Positions 1 through 8,693 of a DNA stretch of 64,000 bases are shown one piece after another (the first letter of the stretch is position 1; each line of letters begins with the position of its first letter). Origin of the DNA: Roseobacter sp. GAI101 (GTDB lineage Bacteria; Pseudomonadota; Alphaproteobacteria; Rhodobacterales; Rhodobacteraceae); contig NZ_DS999213.1 in assembly GCF_000156335.1 (NCBI RefSeq), positions 3,665,039 to 3,729,038 on the forward strand, in the 5' to 3' direction. The notes under the pieces are model-generated. The model was not told where the DNA came from, searched no databases, and saw only the letters and a list, made by a program, of their open reading frames with translations. The position numbers and the translations under genes were made by a program.

Positions 1-68
1 GACCGTTGCCCGGATGGGTGGGATGTGGCATTGCTCGACGCATATAATTGAACGAAAGAGAATTGCTG

Positions 69-722
69 ATGACCGACTTCACAGCCCGCCGGACAATGAT
101 GGTTGATACACAGGTGCGTCCATCGGACGTGACCAAATTTCCAATCATCGACGCGATGCTGAAAGTCGCGCGCGAAGACTACGTGCCCGCGGCACAACGC
201 GAAGCGGCCTATCTGGGCGAGAACCTGAATTTGGGCGACGGGCGTGTCTTGCTCGAGCCGCGCACGCTGGCCAAGATGCTGGATGCGCTGGCGATCACGA
301 ATGATGAACTGGTTCTCGATATCGGGTCCGCGCTTGGCTATTCCTCTGCGGTGATCGCGCATATGGCCGAAGCCGTGGTTGCCGTCGAAGAAGACGACGA
401 TATGGCGAAGGAATCCCAGGAAACGCTGATCGCAGCGGATATCGACAATGTCATCGTCCATCACGGCCCGCTTGCCGACGGGGCACCGCAACACGGTCCC
501 TATGATGTCGTTATCATTCAGGGTGGCGTGGAAGATGTACCCGCAGCCATACTTGACCAACTCAAGGTGGGTGGCCGGATCGCATGCATCTTCATGTCCG
601 GTGCCTTGGGCGAGGCGCGTTTGGGGTACAAGCGTGACAATGGCGTAAGCTGGCGGATGGCGTTCAATGCAGGTGCGCCAGTCCTCAAGGGCTTTGCCCG
701 CGAGAAAGCTTTCCAGCTTTAG
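69..722 (+). CDS. pcm: Protein-L-isoaspartate O-methyltransferase family protein
   Basis: This 217-residue cytoplasmic protein looks like an SAM-dependent methyltransferase of the isoaspartate-repair family, which methylates damaged aspartyl residues so they can return to the normal backbone. The glycine-rich SAM-binding motif appears as VLDIGSALGYSSAVIA near residues 81-96, followed by an acidic strand end (VAVEEDD). The ATG at 69 is preferred to the one at 48 because an AAAGAG ribosome site lies about 8 bases before it. TolC and a PopZ-like gene follow on the same strand, an order familiar in alphaproteobacteria. Members of this roseobacter subgroup have divergent active-site loops, so true repair activity is inferred from the family. 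Confidence 0.85.
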   Translation: MTDFTARRTMMVDTQVRPSDVTKFPIIDAMLKVAREDYVPAAQREAAYLGENLNLGDGRVLLEPRTLAKMLDALAITNDELVLDIGSALGYSSAVIAHMAEAVVAVEEDDDMAKESQETLIAADIDNVIVHHGPLADGAPQHGPYDVVIIQGGVEDVPAAILDQLKVGGRIACIFMSGALGEARLGYKRDNGVSWRMAFNAGAPVLKGFAREKAFQL

Positions 723-782
723 ATAAACAGGCCACTATAAAATAGTGCGCAGTCGGCAGAATTCATCGACGGGGTTTTTGAG

Positions 783-2222
783 ATGACAATAACAAAGACA
801 AAAGGCGCACTTCGCAACATGATCGCGGCGTCATGTATTGGTTTCGGGCTACTTGCGCCGGTCAGTGCAACAAGCGAAACACTCGCCGATGCGCTGGTGG
901 GGGCCTACAACAACTCTGGCCTGCTGGATCAGAACCGCGCCGTCCTGCGCGCAGCCGACGAAGACGTCGCCATTGCCAAATCGGCGCTCAAGCCCGTCGT
1001 TCGGTGGACCGGGGATCTGACCCAGAACTTCAACCGGACGATCAGTGGCGGGTCGGCCTTTGCGCTGCCCGGGACCCGCACCAGCACCGACCAGCTGACC
1101 ACGTCGATCAACCTGATCGCATCCTTGTTGGTCTATGATTTCGGTGCCTCGCGGTTCTCTGTCGAAGCGGCAAAAGAGACGGTTCTGGCCACCCGCGAAA
1201 CCCTTGTCAGCATCGAACAGCAGATTTTGCTGCGTGCGGTGGACGCCTACATGGGGGTCATCCAGGCCGAGCAGATCGTATCGCTGCGTGAAAACAACAT
1301 GCGCTTGCTGACGCAGGAACTGCGCGCCGCGCGGGACCGTTTCGAAGTGGGCGAAGTCACCCGCACCGATGTCGCCCTTGCCGAAGCGCAACTGGCGCAG
1401 GCCCGCAGCGGTCTTGCCGGGGCGCAAGGTGATTTGATCAGCGCCAAGGCTTATTACAAAGTCGCGGTCGGCCGCGCGCCCGGCAGACTTTCCCGTCCGC
1501 CCAGCCTGCCGCGGGTGTCCAGCACCATCGCCGCAGCCAAAGGGCTTGCCGTCCGCAGCCACCCCGATATCAAGGCTGTCCAGCATCAGGTAGCCGCCGC
1601 CGATCTGTTGATCCGCAGCAGCCAGGCCCAGATGGAGCCGCAAGTGTCCGTGCAGGGTTCTTTTGGCCTGACCGAGACGTTTGATTCTCAGGCATCCAGC
1701 CGGAACGGCAGCGTCAGCTTGCAGGTCGGCCAAACCTTGTATCAAGGGGGGGCGTTGTCTTCGGCTGTTCGCAAGAACCGCGCCCAGCGGGACGCACAAC
1801 GCGGTAATCTGCATGTGGTGGTCAAGGATGTCGAACGTGCGGTAAGCGATGCTTATGCAGGTCTCGCATCTGCGCGCGCCCAGATCCAGGCGTCCGAGCG
1901 TCAGGTTCGGGCGGCAGAGATCGCTTTTCAGGGGATCCGCGAAGAAGCCGCCCTTGGCGCGCGGACCACGCTTGATGTACTGGATGCGGAACAATCGCTG
2001 CTTGATGCGCGGTCTTCAAGCGTGACGGCGCAAACCCAGATTTATGTCGCGGCGTATTCGGTGCTTCAGGCGACAGGCCAACTGACCGCGCGCGATCTGA
2101 AGCTGCCTGTCCAGATTTACGATCCCTCTGCTTACTACAACCTTGTAAAAGACGGCCCTGCCAAGTTCTCCAAAGAGGGCAAGCAGTTGGATCGGGTGTT
2201 GCGGGCACTGCAAAAAGATTGA
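783..2222 (+). CDS. tolC: TolC-family outer membrane efflux/secretion channel
   Basis: The 479-residue protein begins with a signal peptide (basic N-terminus, then a hydrophobic stretch ending near VSATSET). It continues with the repeated Ala/Gln/Leu-rich helices of TolC-type trimeric channels, including TRTDVALAEAQLAQARSGL near residues 195-215. The second half repeats the fold, with LDVLDAEQSLLDARS near residues 400-415. The family forms the outer membrane tunnel for type I secretion and RND or ABC efflux. No inner membrane partner lies beside it, so it probably serves several systems. It starts about 60 bases after pcm and may be cotranscribed with it. Confidence 0.9.
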   Translation: MTITKTKGALRNMIAASCIGFGLLAPVSATSETLADALVGAYNNSGLLDQNRAVLRAADEDVAIAKSALKPVVRWTGDLTQNFNRTISGGSAFALPGTRTSTDQLTTSINLIASLLVYDFGASRFSVEAAKETVLATRETLVSIEQQILLRAVDAYMGVIQAEQIVSLRENNMRLLTQELRAARDRFEVGEVTRTDVALAEAQLAQARSGLAGAQGDLISAKAYYKVAVGRAPGRLSRPPSLPRVSSTIAAAKGLAVRSHPDIKAVQHQVAAADLLIRSSQAQMEPQVSVQGSFGLTETFDSQASSRNGSVSLQVGQTLYQGGALSSAVRKNRAQRDAQRGNLHVVVKDVERAVSDAYAGLASARAQIQASERQVRAAEIAFQGIREEAALGARTTLDVLDAEQSLLDARSSSVTAQTQIYVAAYSVLQATGQLTARDLKLPVQIYDPSAYYNLVKDGPAKFSKEGKQLDRVLRALQKD

Positions 2223-2283
2223 CAATTTTCACGGCCCCATTGTTAGAATCTGATCTCCAAGATAGACTCCCCGTGAGGAATGA

Positions 2284-3432
2284 GTGGTGAATAATATGTC
2301 TGACCCTGTCACAAACGCAGAGGTAGAGGATGTCTTGTCTTCAATTCGCCGGTTGGTGTCCGAAGAAAGACGGCCCTTGAATCGTGCCAAACCCGAAGCG
2401 AAGTTTGAAGACAAGCTGGTGCTGACCCCTTCCTTGCGGGTGTCGAACGATGCGCCATTGGTCGACGCATACAAGAAGCAGGCCCCGGATGTTTCGCCGA
2501 CGGAGTGGGACGACCGTGCTGTGGTCGATGTTGCCGATAAGGATGTCTTGGAAGACAGGTTTGCCGAAGCCGAGACTGCGGAAGGTCAAACCGGGGCAGG
2601 CGCATTCGATGACCTGTATCCGGCACTGGACGGGGATGCGGATGCGGATGTTCAGGCATGGCAAGATCACGATGATGCGTCGGCAGGGGGGCCGGATTCA
2701 TTTGATTTCAGCAACCCGTTGCATAACTTTGACCCGACATCCGATGAATTTGATATCGAACCTCTAAAGCTGCACAATCCGCGCAAAGAAGTGCAGGCGG
2801 ATGAGCCGGCCAAAAGCGCAGAAAAGCCGTTACCTTCGTTCACCACATCCCGCAGCAACATCTTGAACCTTGGCGATTCCGAATTGGTCGAAGATGTGCC
2901 TCCCACGCCAGATCGGCTGAGCGCAAAGATCGCAGCGCTGGAAAGCGCGATCAGCCGGATTCCGGAGAATTGGGAGCCCGACGCGCCCGGAGACGACGAT
3001 TATTCCGGCAGCGAAGCGCCGGCGATGGTTTGGGAGGATGACGTCGAATTCGACGCCAAAGGCGCGCCGTTGAGACAGGTGAAAACTCCGCAGCCGGACG
3101 AAGCGATCGAATCTGCGGTAAAGGACGTTCAGACCGACACGACCGATGATCATTCAGCAGAGGGAGCCCGCCTTGCGGAGGAGTTCCGTCTTGCAGAGGC
3201 CAGTCGTTTCGCAAGGGACGAGGATCATTTCGACGAAGATGAGGGCACCGCAGACGCCGGTATTGGTCTTGGCCCAGAGGAGTTTCTGGACGAGGCGATG
3301 TTGCGTGATCTGGTGAGCGAAATCGTTCGCTCCGAATTGCAGGGTGTTCTGGGCGAACGGATTACGCGCAACGTGCGCAAACTGGTGCGCCGCGAAATCC
3401 ACCGCGCATTGACTGCGCAAGATCTGGAATAG
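2284..3432 (+). CDS. PopZ-like polar organizing protein candidate (DUF2497-like)
   Basis: This 382-residue acidic, low-complexity protein has two short conserved ends. The N-terminal helix (residues about 10-28, VEDVLSSIRRLVSEE) resembles the start of alphaproteobacterial PopZ/DUF2497 proteins. The C-terminal helices (about 335-380, with SEIVRSELQGVLGERI and VRKLVRREIHRAL) resemble the oligomerising end. The middle is rich in Asp, Glu, Ala and Pro, as expected for the disordered region of PopZ. The position directly after pcm and tolC matches the popZ locus in other alphaproteobacteria, by recalled synteny. The start is uncertain: GTG at 2284 has a GAGGA 7 bases upstream, while ATG at 2296 also has a GGTGA close by. 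Confidence 0.6.
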   Translation: MVNNMSDPVTNAEVEDVLSSIRRLVSEERRPLNRAKPEAKFEDKLVLTPSLRVSNDAPLVDAYKKQAPDVSPTEWDDRAVVDVADKDVLEDRFAEAETAEGQTGAGAFDDLYPALDGDADADVQAWQDHDDASAGGPDSFDFSNPLHNFDPTSDEFDIEPLKLHNPRKEVQADEPAKSAEKPLPSFTTSRSNILNLGDSELVEDVPPTPDRLSAKIAALESAISRIPENWEPDAPGDDDYSGSEAPAMVWEDDVEFDAKGAPLRQVKTPQPDEAIESAVKDVQTDTTDDHSAEGARLAEEFRLAEASRFARDEDHFDEDEGTADAGIGLGPEEFLDEAMLRDLVSEIVRSELQGVLGERITRNVRKLVRREIHRALTAQDLE

Positions 3433-3513
3433 GGCGGGGGCCTATGGCGCTTCTAGCGCTAGAGTTCTTGATGATGTACCGCAGACGGGTGGTATCACCA
3501 CATTCCATAAACT

Positions 3514-3544
3514 AAAAAACGCGGCCCAAGGGCCGCGCTTTTTT
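3514..3544. terminator. Bidirectional intrinsic terminator
   Basis: A strong hairpin (CGCGGCCC, loop AA, GGGCCGCG at 3520-3537) is flanked by an A-run on the left and a T-run on the right. It can therefore stop transcription from the PopZ-like gene on + and from the small gene on -, which converge here. Confidence 0.85.
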
Positions 3545-3565
3545 GCGATAATCTGATGTTCAGGA

Positions 3566-3886
3566 TTATGCGGCTTCTGCCTGCTGTGCGGCGTTGCGAC
3601 GCTCGGACTCTTCGCGCGACAGGGCGACAGACGTACGGACACCTTTGCCGACGAAATCCATCAAACCTGTGACAACACGCTCGTTCGGATCAATGCCGGC
3701 ACAGCTCAGTACTTCGCGGCCATCGCGCGAACGCGCCCAGCGTGCGATCTGCTCCGGACCGTTGCCATACTTCTTGTCATCGGCGATTGCATCGTCGAGT
3801 GCTGCCAGTACCACGGCGGCGAAAAGTTTGCGGGCACGGTTGCCTTGTTCATTGTTAAAGGCAGTGCCATCAACGAAATCTTTCAT
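3566..3886 (-). CDS. Conserved roseobacter hypothetical protein (probably DUF6280)
   Basis: A 106-residue soluble protein beginning MKDFVDGTAFNNEQGNRARK. It closely matches a strongly conserved small protein recalled from roseobacters, probably DUF6280; this is memory, not a search. No enzyme motif, signal peptide or membrane segment is visible. The N-terminal half is helical and Ala-rich (KLFAAVVLAALDDAIADD), and the C-terminus is charged. It is transcribed divergently from EF-P and ends against the bidirectional terminator. A CGTCCTTTC block on the + strand gives a GGACG-type ribosome site just before the ATG. Function unknown. Confidence 0.75.
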   Translation of the reverse strand: MKDFVDGTAFNNEQGNRARKLFAAVVLAALDDAIADDKKYGNGPEQIARWARSRDGREVLSCAGIDPNERVVTGLMDFVGKGVRTSVALSREESERRNAAQQAEAA

Positions 3887-4103
3887 CTCGTCGTCCTTTC
3901 TATTATTGCTCTTGTCATTTAGGCGTGGAGTTCCTTATGACCTAATCATTGTGATTCGGATACACCTTTATTGCATACCATCCATGCGCTTAGTGCATGG
4001 CTTTTCGCGGTCGCAGCATACGCAGGTTCTATTGCTGTAACGCTATAGGACAGATATAGGTCCCTTGAATTACAGTTCAACTTTTTTGCTATGGTGGACA
4101 TGC

Positions 4104-4667
4104 ATGCCCAAGATCAATGGAAACGAAATTCGCCCCGGCAACGTGCTGGAACATAACGGTGGTCTTTGGGCTGCGGTAAAGGTCGATCACGTCAAGCCCG
4201 GCAAGGGCGGGGCTTTTGCGCAGGTCGAAATGCGCAACCTGCGCAACGGCTCGAAACTTAACGAACGCTTCCGCAGCGCGGACAAGGTCGAGAAGGTCCG
4301 GCTTGAGCAGAAAGACCAACAATTCCTGTATGAAGACGCAGGTATGCTGGTGTTGATGGACACGCAAACCTATGACCAAGTCCAGCTTTCAGCCGAGCTG
4401 TTGGGAGACCGCCGCCCGTTCCTGCAGGACGGTATGATGGTCGTTGTAGAGTATCACGAGGATGAGGCACTGAACGCATCCTTGCCCCAGAAAGTGACCT
4501 GCAAGATCGTCGAGACCGAGCCGGTCGTCAAAGGCCAGACCGCGGCCAATTCATTCAAGCCCGCGATCCTGGATAATGGGGTGAAGGTCATGGTGCCGCC
4601 GTTCGTCGGACCCGATGAAGATATCATCGTCAACACCGACACGATGGAGTATTCAGAGCGCGCCTGA
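4104..4667 (+). CDS. efp: Translation elongation factor P
   Basis: This 187-residue protein is a full-length EF-P, which binds ribosomes stalled at polyproline stretches and restores peptide bond formation. The KOW-like N-terminal domain has VKPGKGGAF, placing the lysine that is modified in many bacteria at residue 34. The two OB domains follow, ending with the typical [16 protein letters not shown] region. The ATG at 4104 is chosen because EF-P proteins begin [13 protein letters not shown] and GGTGG lies 6 bases upstream. An inverted TTGAA-N6-TTCAA lies at 4065-4080 and could overlap the promoter. No EpmA/EpmB-type modification gene is seen in the window. Confidence 0.97.
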   Translation: MPKINGNEIRPGNVLEHNGGLWAAVKVDHVKPGKGGAFAQVEMRNLRNGSKLNERFRSADKVEKVRLEQKDQQFLYEDAGMLVLMDTQTYDQVQLSAELLGDRRPFLQDGMMVVVEYHEDEALNASLPQKVTCKIVETEPVVKGQTAANSFKPAILDNGVKVMVPPFVGPDEDIIVNTDTMEYSERA

Positions 4668-4711
4668 ACCGCTCAGGGTTGACGTAACGTCATAGCTTCG
4701 CTGCACCTGAA

Positions 4712-4737
4712 AGCCCCGGATCTTCCGGGGCTTTTTG
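4712..4737 (+). terminator. Intrinsic terminator after efp
   Basis: A perfect 9-bp stem (AGCCCCGGA / TCCGGGGCT) with a 3-base loop is followed by TTTTT. It sits 45 bases after the efp stop codon. Confidence 0.85.
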
Positions 4738-4755
4738 CTGTCCGGGGGCCTGGAT

Positions 4756-5727
4756 TCAGGCGGGAAAGAAGCAGGCAACGCGGGAATTGTCACTTTTTTG
4801 CAACGTCGGGCGCTGCTCCGTACAGATTTGCCTGGATTTTGGGCAACGTGCTGCGAACGCACATCCTTTGGGCGGGTTGATGGGGCTTGGCGGATCGCCC
4901 TTGATTTGCATCGCGCGGGTATAGCCCTGGCTTTTACGTCGCTTCAACGATGGTGCTGCGGCCAGTAACGCCTGTGTGTAGGGGTGACGCGGCGCGTCAA
5001 ACAGCGTGGCGACAGGGGCTTGTTCCACGATTTGGCCCAGATACATCACGGCCACATCATCGCAGACGTGGCGGACCACTCCCAGATCATGGCTGATGAA
5101 CAGATAGCTAAGGCCCAGTTCCTGTTTCAGCCGCGCCAGCAGGTTTAGTATCTGGGCCTGAATGGCGACGTCCAGCGCCGAAACGGGTTCATCACAGACC
5201 AGCAGCTTGGGGTTCGTGGTCAGCGCCCGCGCGATGGAAATACGCTGCCGCTGCCCGCCCGAAAACTGATGGGGGAAAAGGCTTAGCTGATCCTCGCGAA
5301 GGCCGACCAGCGTGAACAACTCGCGTACCCTGCCCATGCGTTCGTCCATCGTCCCGATGTCCATCAGATCCAGCGGTTCGCGCACGATATCCACGACACG
5401 GGCACGCGGGTTCAAGGATGAATAGGGGTCCTGAAAGATCAGCCCCACGTCGCGGCGGCGCAAGCGCATCTGTTCGGCGCTCAGCTTCAGCAGGTCATCA
5501 CCGTCAAAAAGCACCTGCCCACCGGCCGCTTCGGTCAACCGGATCGCAGCCATCGCCGTCGTCGTCTTGCCTGACCCGCTTTCGCCCACAAGACCCAGAG
5601 CGCGCCCTTCCTCGAGGGTGAAGGACACCGCCCGCACGGCCTCAAGCTGGGGGCGGGCGGCGAACATCGACGGGCGCGGCAGGTCAAAGCGCACGGTCAG
5701 GTCGCGGACATCCAAAACTGTGCTCAT
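4756..5727 (-). CDS. Peptide-type ABC importer, second ATP-binding subunit (DppF/OppF-like)
   Basis: A 323-residue ABC ATPase that would power import of dipeptides, oligopeptides or related substrates at the inner face of the membrane. Visible are the Walker A motif GESGSGKTT, the signature FSGGQRQRI, the Walker B region LLVCDEPVSALDV and the switch histidine in ISHDLGVV. The peptide-transporter C-terminus has the cysteine-bearing GCAFAARCP. The ATG at 5727 overlaps the stop of the upstream ATPase gene by four bases (ATGA), which indicates translational coupling. It is the last gene of a five-gene - strand operon. Confidence 0.92.
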   Translation of the reverse strand: MSTVLDVRDLTVRFDLPRPSMFAARPQLEAVRAVSFTLEEGRALGLVGESGSGKTTTAMAAIRLTEAAGGQVLFDGDDLLKLSAEQMRLRRRDVGLIFQDPYSSLNPRARVVDIVREPLDLMDIGTMDERMGRVRELFTLVGLREDQLSLFPHQFSGGQRQRISIARALTTNPKLLVCDEPVSALDVAIQAQILNLLARLKQELGLSYLFISHDLGVVRHVCDDVAVMYLGQIVEQAPVATLFDAPRHPYTQALLAAAPSLKRRKSQGYTRAMQIKGDPPSPINPPKGCAFAARCPKSRQICTEQRPTLQKSDNSRVACFFPA

Positions 5728-6698
5728 ATGCGGCCCTCCTGCACCGCATGGCACGCGGCGGGATGATGGCCATGCGCGGCCAGCTTGGGCTTTTCGGTAT
5801 GGCAGCGGTTATTGGCGTGGGCACAGCGCGCGGCAAAGGCACAGCCAGCGCCCAGCAGATGCAGCGGCGGCACAACGCCGGGAATTTCGCGCAGGGCAGC
5901 GTCCCCCTTGGCGATGTTGGGGATGCAGTCGATCAGGCCGCGCGCGTAAGGGTGCTGCGGATGGTCCAGCACATCGTCGGCAGTCGCCCCTTCAATCACA
6001 CGGCCAGCATACATGACGGCGACGCGGTCGGCCATCTCGGCGATCGCGCCCATGTCGTGGGTGATCAGCACAATCGCTGCGCCGAAATCTCGCTGGATCT
6101 CGTTCAGAAGGTCAAAAATCTGTGCCTGCACGGTGACATCCAGCGCGGTTGTCGGCTCATCCGCGATCAACATCTTGGGGCGGCAGGACACGGCCATGGC
6201 AATCATCACCCGTTGGCGCATGCCCCCTGACAACTGGTGCGGATAGTCGCGCGCCCGTGCGTCCGGCGACGGGATACCGACCCGGTCAAGCAAGGCGACG
6301 GCAGCGCGCATGGCCTGATCTGCGCCGACCTTCTGATGCAGCATGATCGCCTCGGCGATCTGCGCGCCCACGGTGAAAACGGGATTGAGCGAGGTCATCG
6401 GTTCCTGAAAGATCATAGCCGCCTCGGCCCCCCTGATCGCCCGCATCCGCGCAGGAGATGCCGTGGTCAGCTCTTCACCATTCAGCCGGATCGACCCGCC
6501 GGCAATCCGGCCGGGTGGCGAGGGGATCAGCCCCATGACGGACAGGGCCGTGATCGACTTGCCGCAGCCGGATTCGCCGACCACCCCCAGGGTTTCACCC
6601 GCATTCACATGCAATGAAACGGAATCCAACGCCGTAACGGCACCGTAGCGCGTGTTGAACGTCACGTTCAGGTCTTCGATCTCCAGAAGGGCGCTCAT
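5724..6698 (-). CDS. Peptide-type ABC importer, first ATP-binding subunit (DppD/OppD-like)
   Basis: A 324-residue ABC ATPase that pairs with the next gene to form the heterodimeric motor of a dipeptide/oligopeptide-type importer. It carries Walker A GESGCGKS, signature LSGGMRQRV, Walker B MLIADEPTTALDV and the ITHDMG switch. The C-terminal oligopeptide extension has GCAFAARCAHANNRC. Its start overlaps the end of the permease gene by four bases. The substrate cannot be read from the ATPase. Confidence 0.92.
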   Translation of the reverse strand: MSALLEIEDLNVTFNTRYGAVTALDSVSLHVNAGETLGVVGESGCGKSITALSVMGLIPSPPGRIAGGSIRLNGEELTTASPARMRAIRGAEAAMIFQEPMTSLNPVFTVGAQIAEAIMLHQKVGADQAMRAAVALLDRVGIPSPDARARDYPHQLSGGMRQRVMIAMAVSCRPKMLIADEPTTALDVTVQAQIFDLLNEIQRDFGAAIVLITHDMGAIAEMADRVAVMYAGRVIEGATADDVLDHPQHPYARGLIDCIPNIAKGDAALREIPGVVPPLHLLGAGCAFAARCAHANNRCHTEKPKLAAHGHHPAACHAVQEGRI

Positions 6699-7573
6699 CT
6701 TTCTCTCAGTTTCGGATTGAAGGCATCATTCAGACCGTCGCCCACCAGCGATACCGCCAGCACGGTCAGGAAAATCGCAAGGCCGGGAAAGGTTACCGGC
6801 CACCACGCATCCAATAGCTGATCGCGGTTGGCTCCTATCATCAACCCCCAGGACATCACGTTCGGATCCCCAAGGCCCAGAAATGACAATCCTGCCTCGA
6901 ACAGGATCGCGACGCCGATGGTCAACGCCGCGGAAACGATCAGCGGCGGCGCGGCATTGGGCAGGATGACCTTCCAGATGATCCGCGTGTTCTTGGCCCC
7001 GATGGCGCGGGCGGCGGTGACGTATTCCAGCTCTTTGATCTTCATGAACTCGGCCCGCGTCAGACGCGCGGTCTGCGGCCAGCTGACCACCCCGATGGCA
7101 AAGGCAATTGTCCAAAGCGATGGCGAAAACAGCGTGACCAGCACCATCGCGAATAACAGCGCGGGAAGCACCTGAAAAAACTCGGTAAATCGCATCAGCG
7201 CCGTATCTATCCAGCCGCCATAAAAACCGGCCAATGCGCCCAGGCTGACCCCGATCACCATCGTGATCAACGCGGCCGCAGCCCCCACTGCCATGGTCGG
7301 CCCGCCGCCCTTCAGCATCCCGGTGACAATATCGCGGCCCAGATAATCGGTGCCCAATGGAAACTCCGGCGTGACCATCGGCGGCTCGTGTGGGGCCCAG
7401 ACAATGTCATAGGCATCGCCAGCATAGAAAAACGACCCATAGAAAGTGATGGCCAATATGACAAAAAGCAATCCAAGCCCGAACAGCGCAGTACGGTTGC
7501 GGCTGTACATGCGCCACGCCTCGCGCCCCGGACTCTCGGCGACATAGGGTTCTGGAACGGTTGGCTCGGTCAC
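6695..7573 (-). CDS. Peptide-type ABC importer, permease subunit (DppC/OppC-like)
   Basis: A 292-residue inner membrane permease with a cytoplasmic N-terminus (GREAWRMYSRNRTALFGL), several hydrophobic segments and the inner-membrane coupling loop ARAIGAKNTRIIWKVILPNA. That loop is the EAA-like motif that docks onto the ATPase. The start is GTG at 7573, supported by GAAGGAG 8 bases upstream. That ribosome site is the tail of a repeat that separates this gene from the DppB-like gene. It would form the pore together with the DppB-like subunit. Confidence 0.92.
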   Translation of the reverse strand: MTEPTVPEPYVAESPGREAWRMYSRNRTALFGLGLLFVILAITFYGSFFYAGDAYDIVWAPHEPPMVTPEFPLGTDYLGRDIVTGMLKGGGPTMAVGAAAALITMVIGVSLGALAGFYGGWIDTALMRFTEFFQVLPALLFAMVLVTLFSPSLWTIAFAIGVVSWPQTARLTRAEFMKIKELEYVTAARAIGAKNTRIIWKVILPNAAPPLIVSAALTIGVAILFEAGLSFLGLGDPNVMSWGLMIGANRDQLLDAWWPVTFPGLAIFLTVLAVSLVGDGLNDAFNPKLRER

Positions 7574-7583
7574 GCTGCCGCTC

Positions 7584-7631
7584 CTTCATTTTGCCAGATA
7601 AACTCCGGGGGTTTGGGGGCTGGCCCCCAAG
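7584..7631 (-). repeat. Intergenic GC-rich repeat, copy A, inside the ABC operon
   Basis: On the - strand this stretch reads as a GGGGGC-CA-GCCCCC type hairpin, then CCCCCGGAGTTTATCTGGC, an A-rich spacer and GAAGG. It matches the layout of the second copy at about 26974-27050: hairpin, CCCCCGG, an AT-rich TATTT-like block, GCCA, then GAAG. Similar repeats are remembered from many roseobacter intergenic regions. Here it fills nearly the whole 70-base gap between two permease genes and supplies the ribosome site of the second one. Confidence 0.55.
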
Positions 7632-7643
7632 TCGACATACGCA

Positions 7644-8621
7644 TCATTCACGCCCTCTCAGTCTGGGATCCGCCCAACGATAGCTGAGATCGGTCAGAAT
7701 ATTGGCCGCCACCACCATGGCTGCGGCAAAGAACAACACGCCCAAAACCGTCGGATAATTACGCCGCAGGATCGAATCGAACGCCAGCCGCCCCATGCCC
7801 GGCCAGTTGAACACCGTCTCGACCAACAGCGCGCCCGAAATCAGGTTGCCAAATTGCAGCCCCGCCACCGTCAGGATCGGCAGCGCCGCATTGCGCAGGG
7901 CGTGTTTGAACAGCACCGACTGCTCTGTGGCACCCTTGGCCCGCGCCGTGCGGATGTAATCTGACCCCAGAACATCCATCATCGACGCGCGCGACAGTCG
8001 GGCATATTGGGCCAGATAGATGATCGCCAGCGTGAAGGCGGGCAGAACCAGATGATGCGCGACGTCGAAAAACTGCGCTATCGGCCCCGCGTCGCGCAGG
8101 CGGACGGACCGCATCCCCTCAACCGGAAATATTGGAAAGACCGAGGCGAACAGGATCACCAGCATGATGCCGGTCCAGAACACCGGCACAGCATATCCGA
8201 TGGTGGCAAAGACCGATACGAAACCCGACAGCGGGCCGTTTGGCTTGCGCGCCGCAATCACGCCCAGAAACATCCCGATCACGATCGACAGCACTTGCGC
8301 CGTCAGCACCAGCAATATCGTCGGCCCGATCCGTGCCGAAATCAGCGTCGCAACCGGTTGGTTGAAAAAGAAACTCTCGCCCAGATTTCCCTGAACGACA
8401 TTCGACAGATAAATCCAAAGCTGCGTTGGCAGCGGTTTATCGAGCCCGTAATCCGCCCGGATCGCCGCCAGCATCTGTGCGTCGATACCCCCCATTTCAC
8501 CCGCGATCACCACCGCTGGATCGCCCGGTGCCAGCCGGATCAAAAGGAAATTCAGGATCACGACGCCCAGCATCAGCAAAAGCCCGTAGGCAATGCGGCG
8601 GATGAAGAAAGAAGCTGTCAT
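7644..8621 (-). CDS. Peptide-type ABC importer, permease subunit (DppB/OppB-like)
   Basis: A 325-residue inner membrane permease of the DppB type. It starts MTASFFIRRIAYGLLLMLGV, with the usual first membrane helix followed by the conserved LIRLAPGDPA loop. Later parts include the coupling loop RTARAKGATEQSVLFKHALRNA and a final GMGRLAFDSI-type segment. It is the first permease after the frameshifted binding-protein gene. Confidence 0.92.
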   Translation of the reverse strand: MTASFFIRRIAYGLLLMLGVVILNFLLIRLAPGDPAVVIAGEMGGIDAQMLAAIRADYGLDKPLPTQLWIYLSNVVQGNLGESFFFNQPVATLISARIGPTILLVLTAQVLSIVIGMFLGVIAARKPNGPLSGFVSVFATIGYAVPVFWTGIMLVILFASVFPIFPVEGMRSVRLRDAGPIAQFFDVAHHLVLPAFTLAIIYLAQYARLSRASMMDVLGSDYIRTARAKGATEQSVLFKHALRNAALPILTVAGLQFGNLISGALLVETVFNWPGMGRLAFDSILRRNYPTVLGVLFFAAAMVVAANILTDLSYRWADPRLRGRE

Positions 8622-8693
8622 TGAGGGATCTGTGCTTTCGCAGGCTTGTTGCGCGCCTTCGGGGCGACCCAGGCCGCCCCGAACCGTGTTGGC

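Noticed and set aside
849..1994. Long open frame on the - strand opposite tolC
   Set aside because: The + strand frame has a signal peptide and TolC motifs; the antisense frame has no motif and arises from G+C-rich codon bias.
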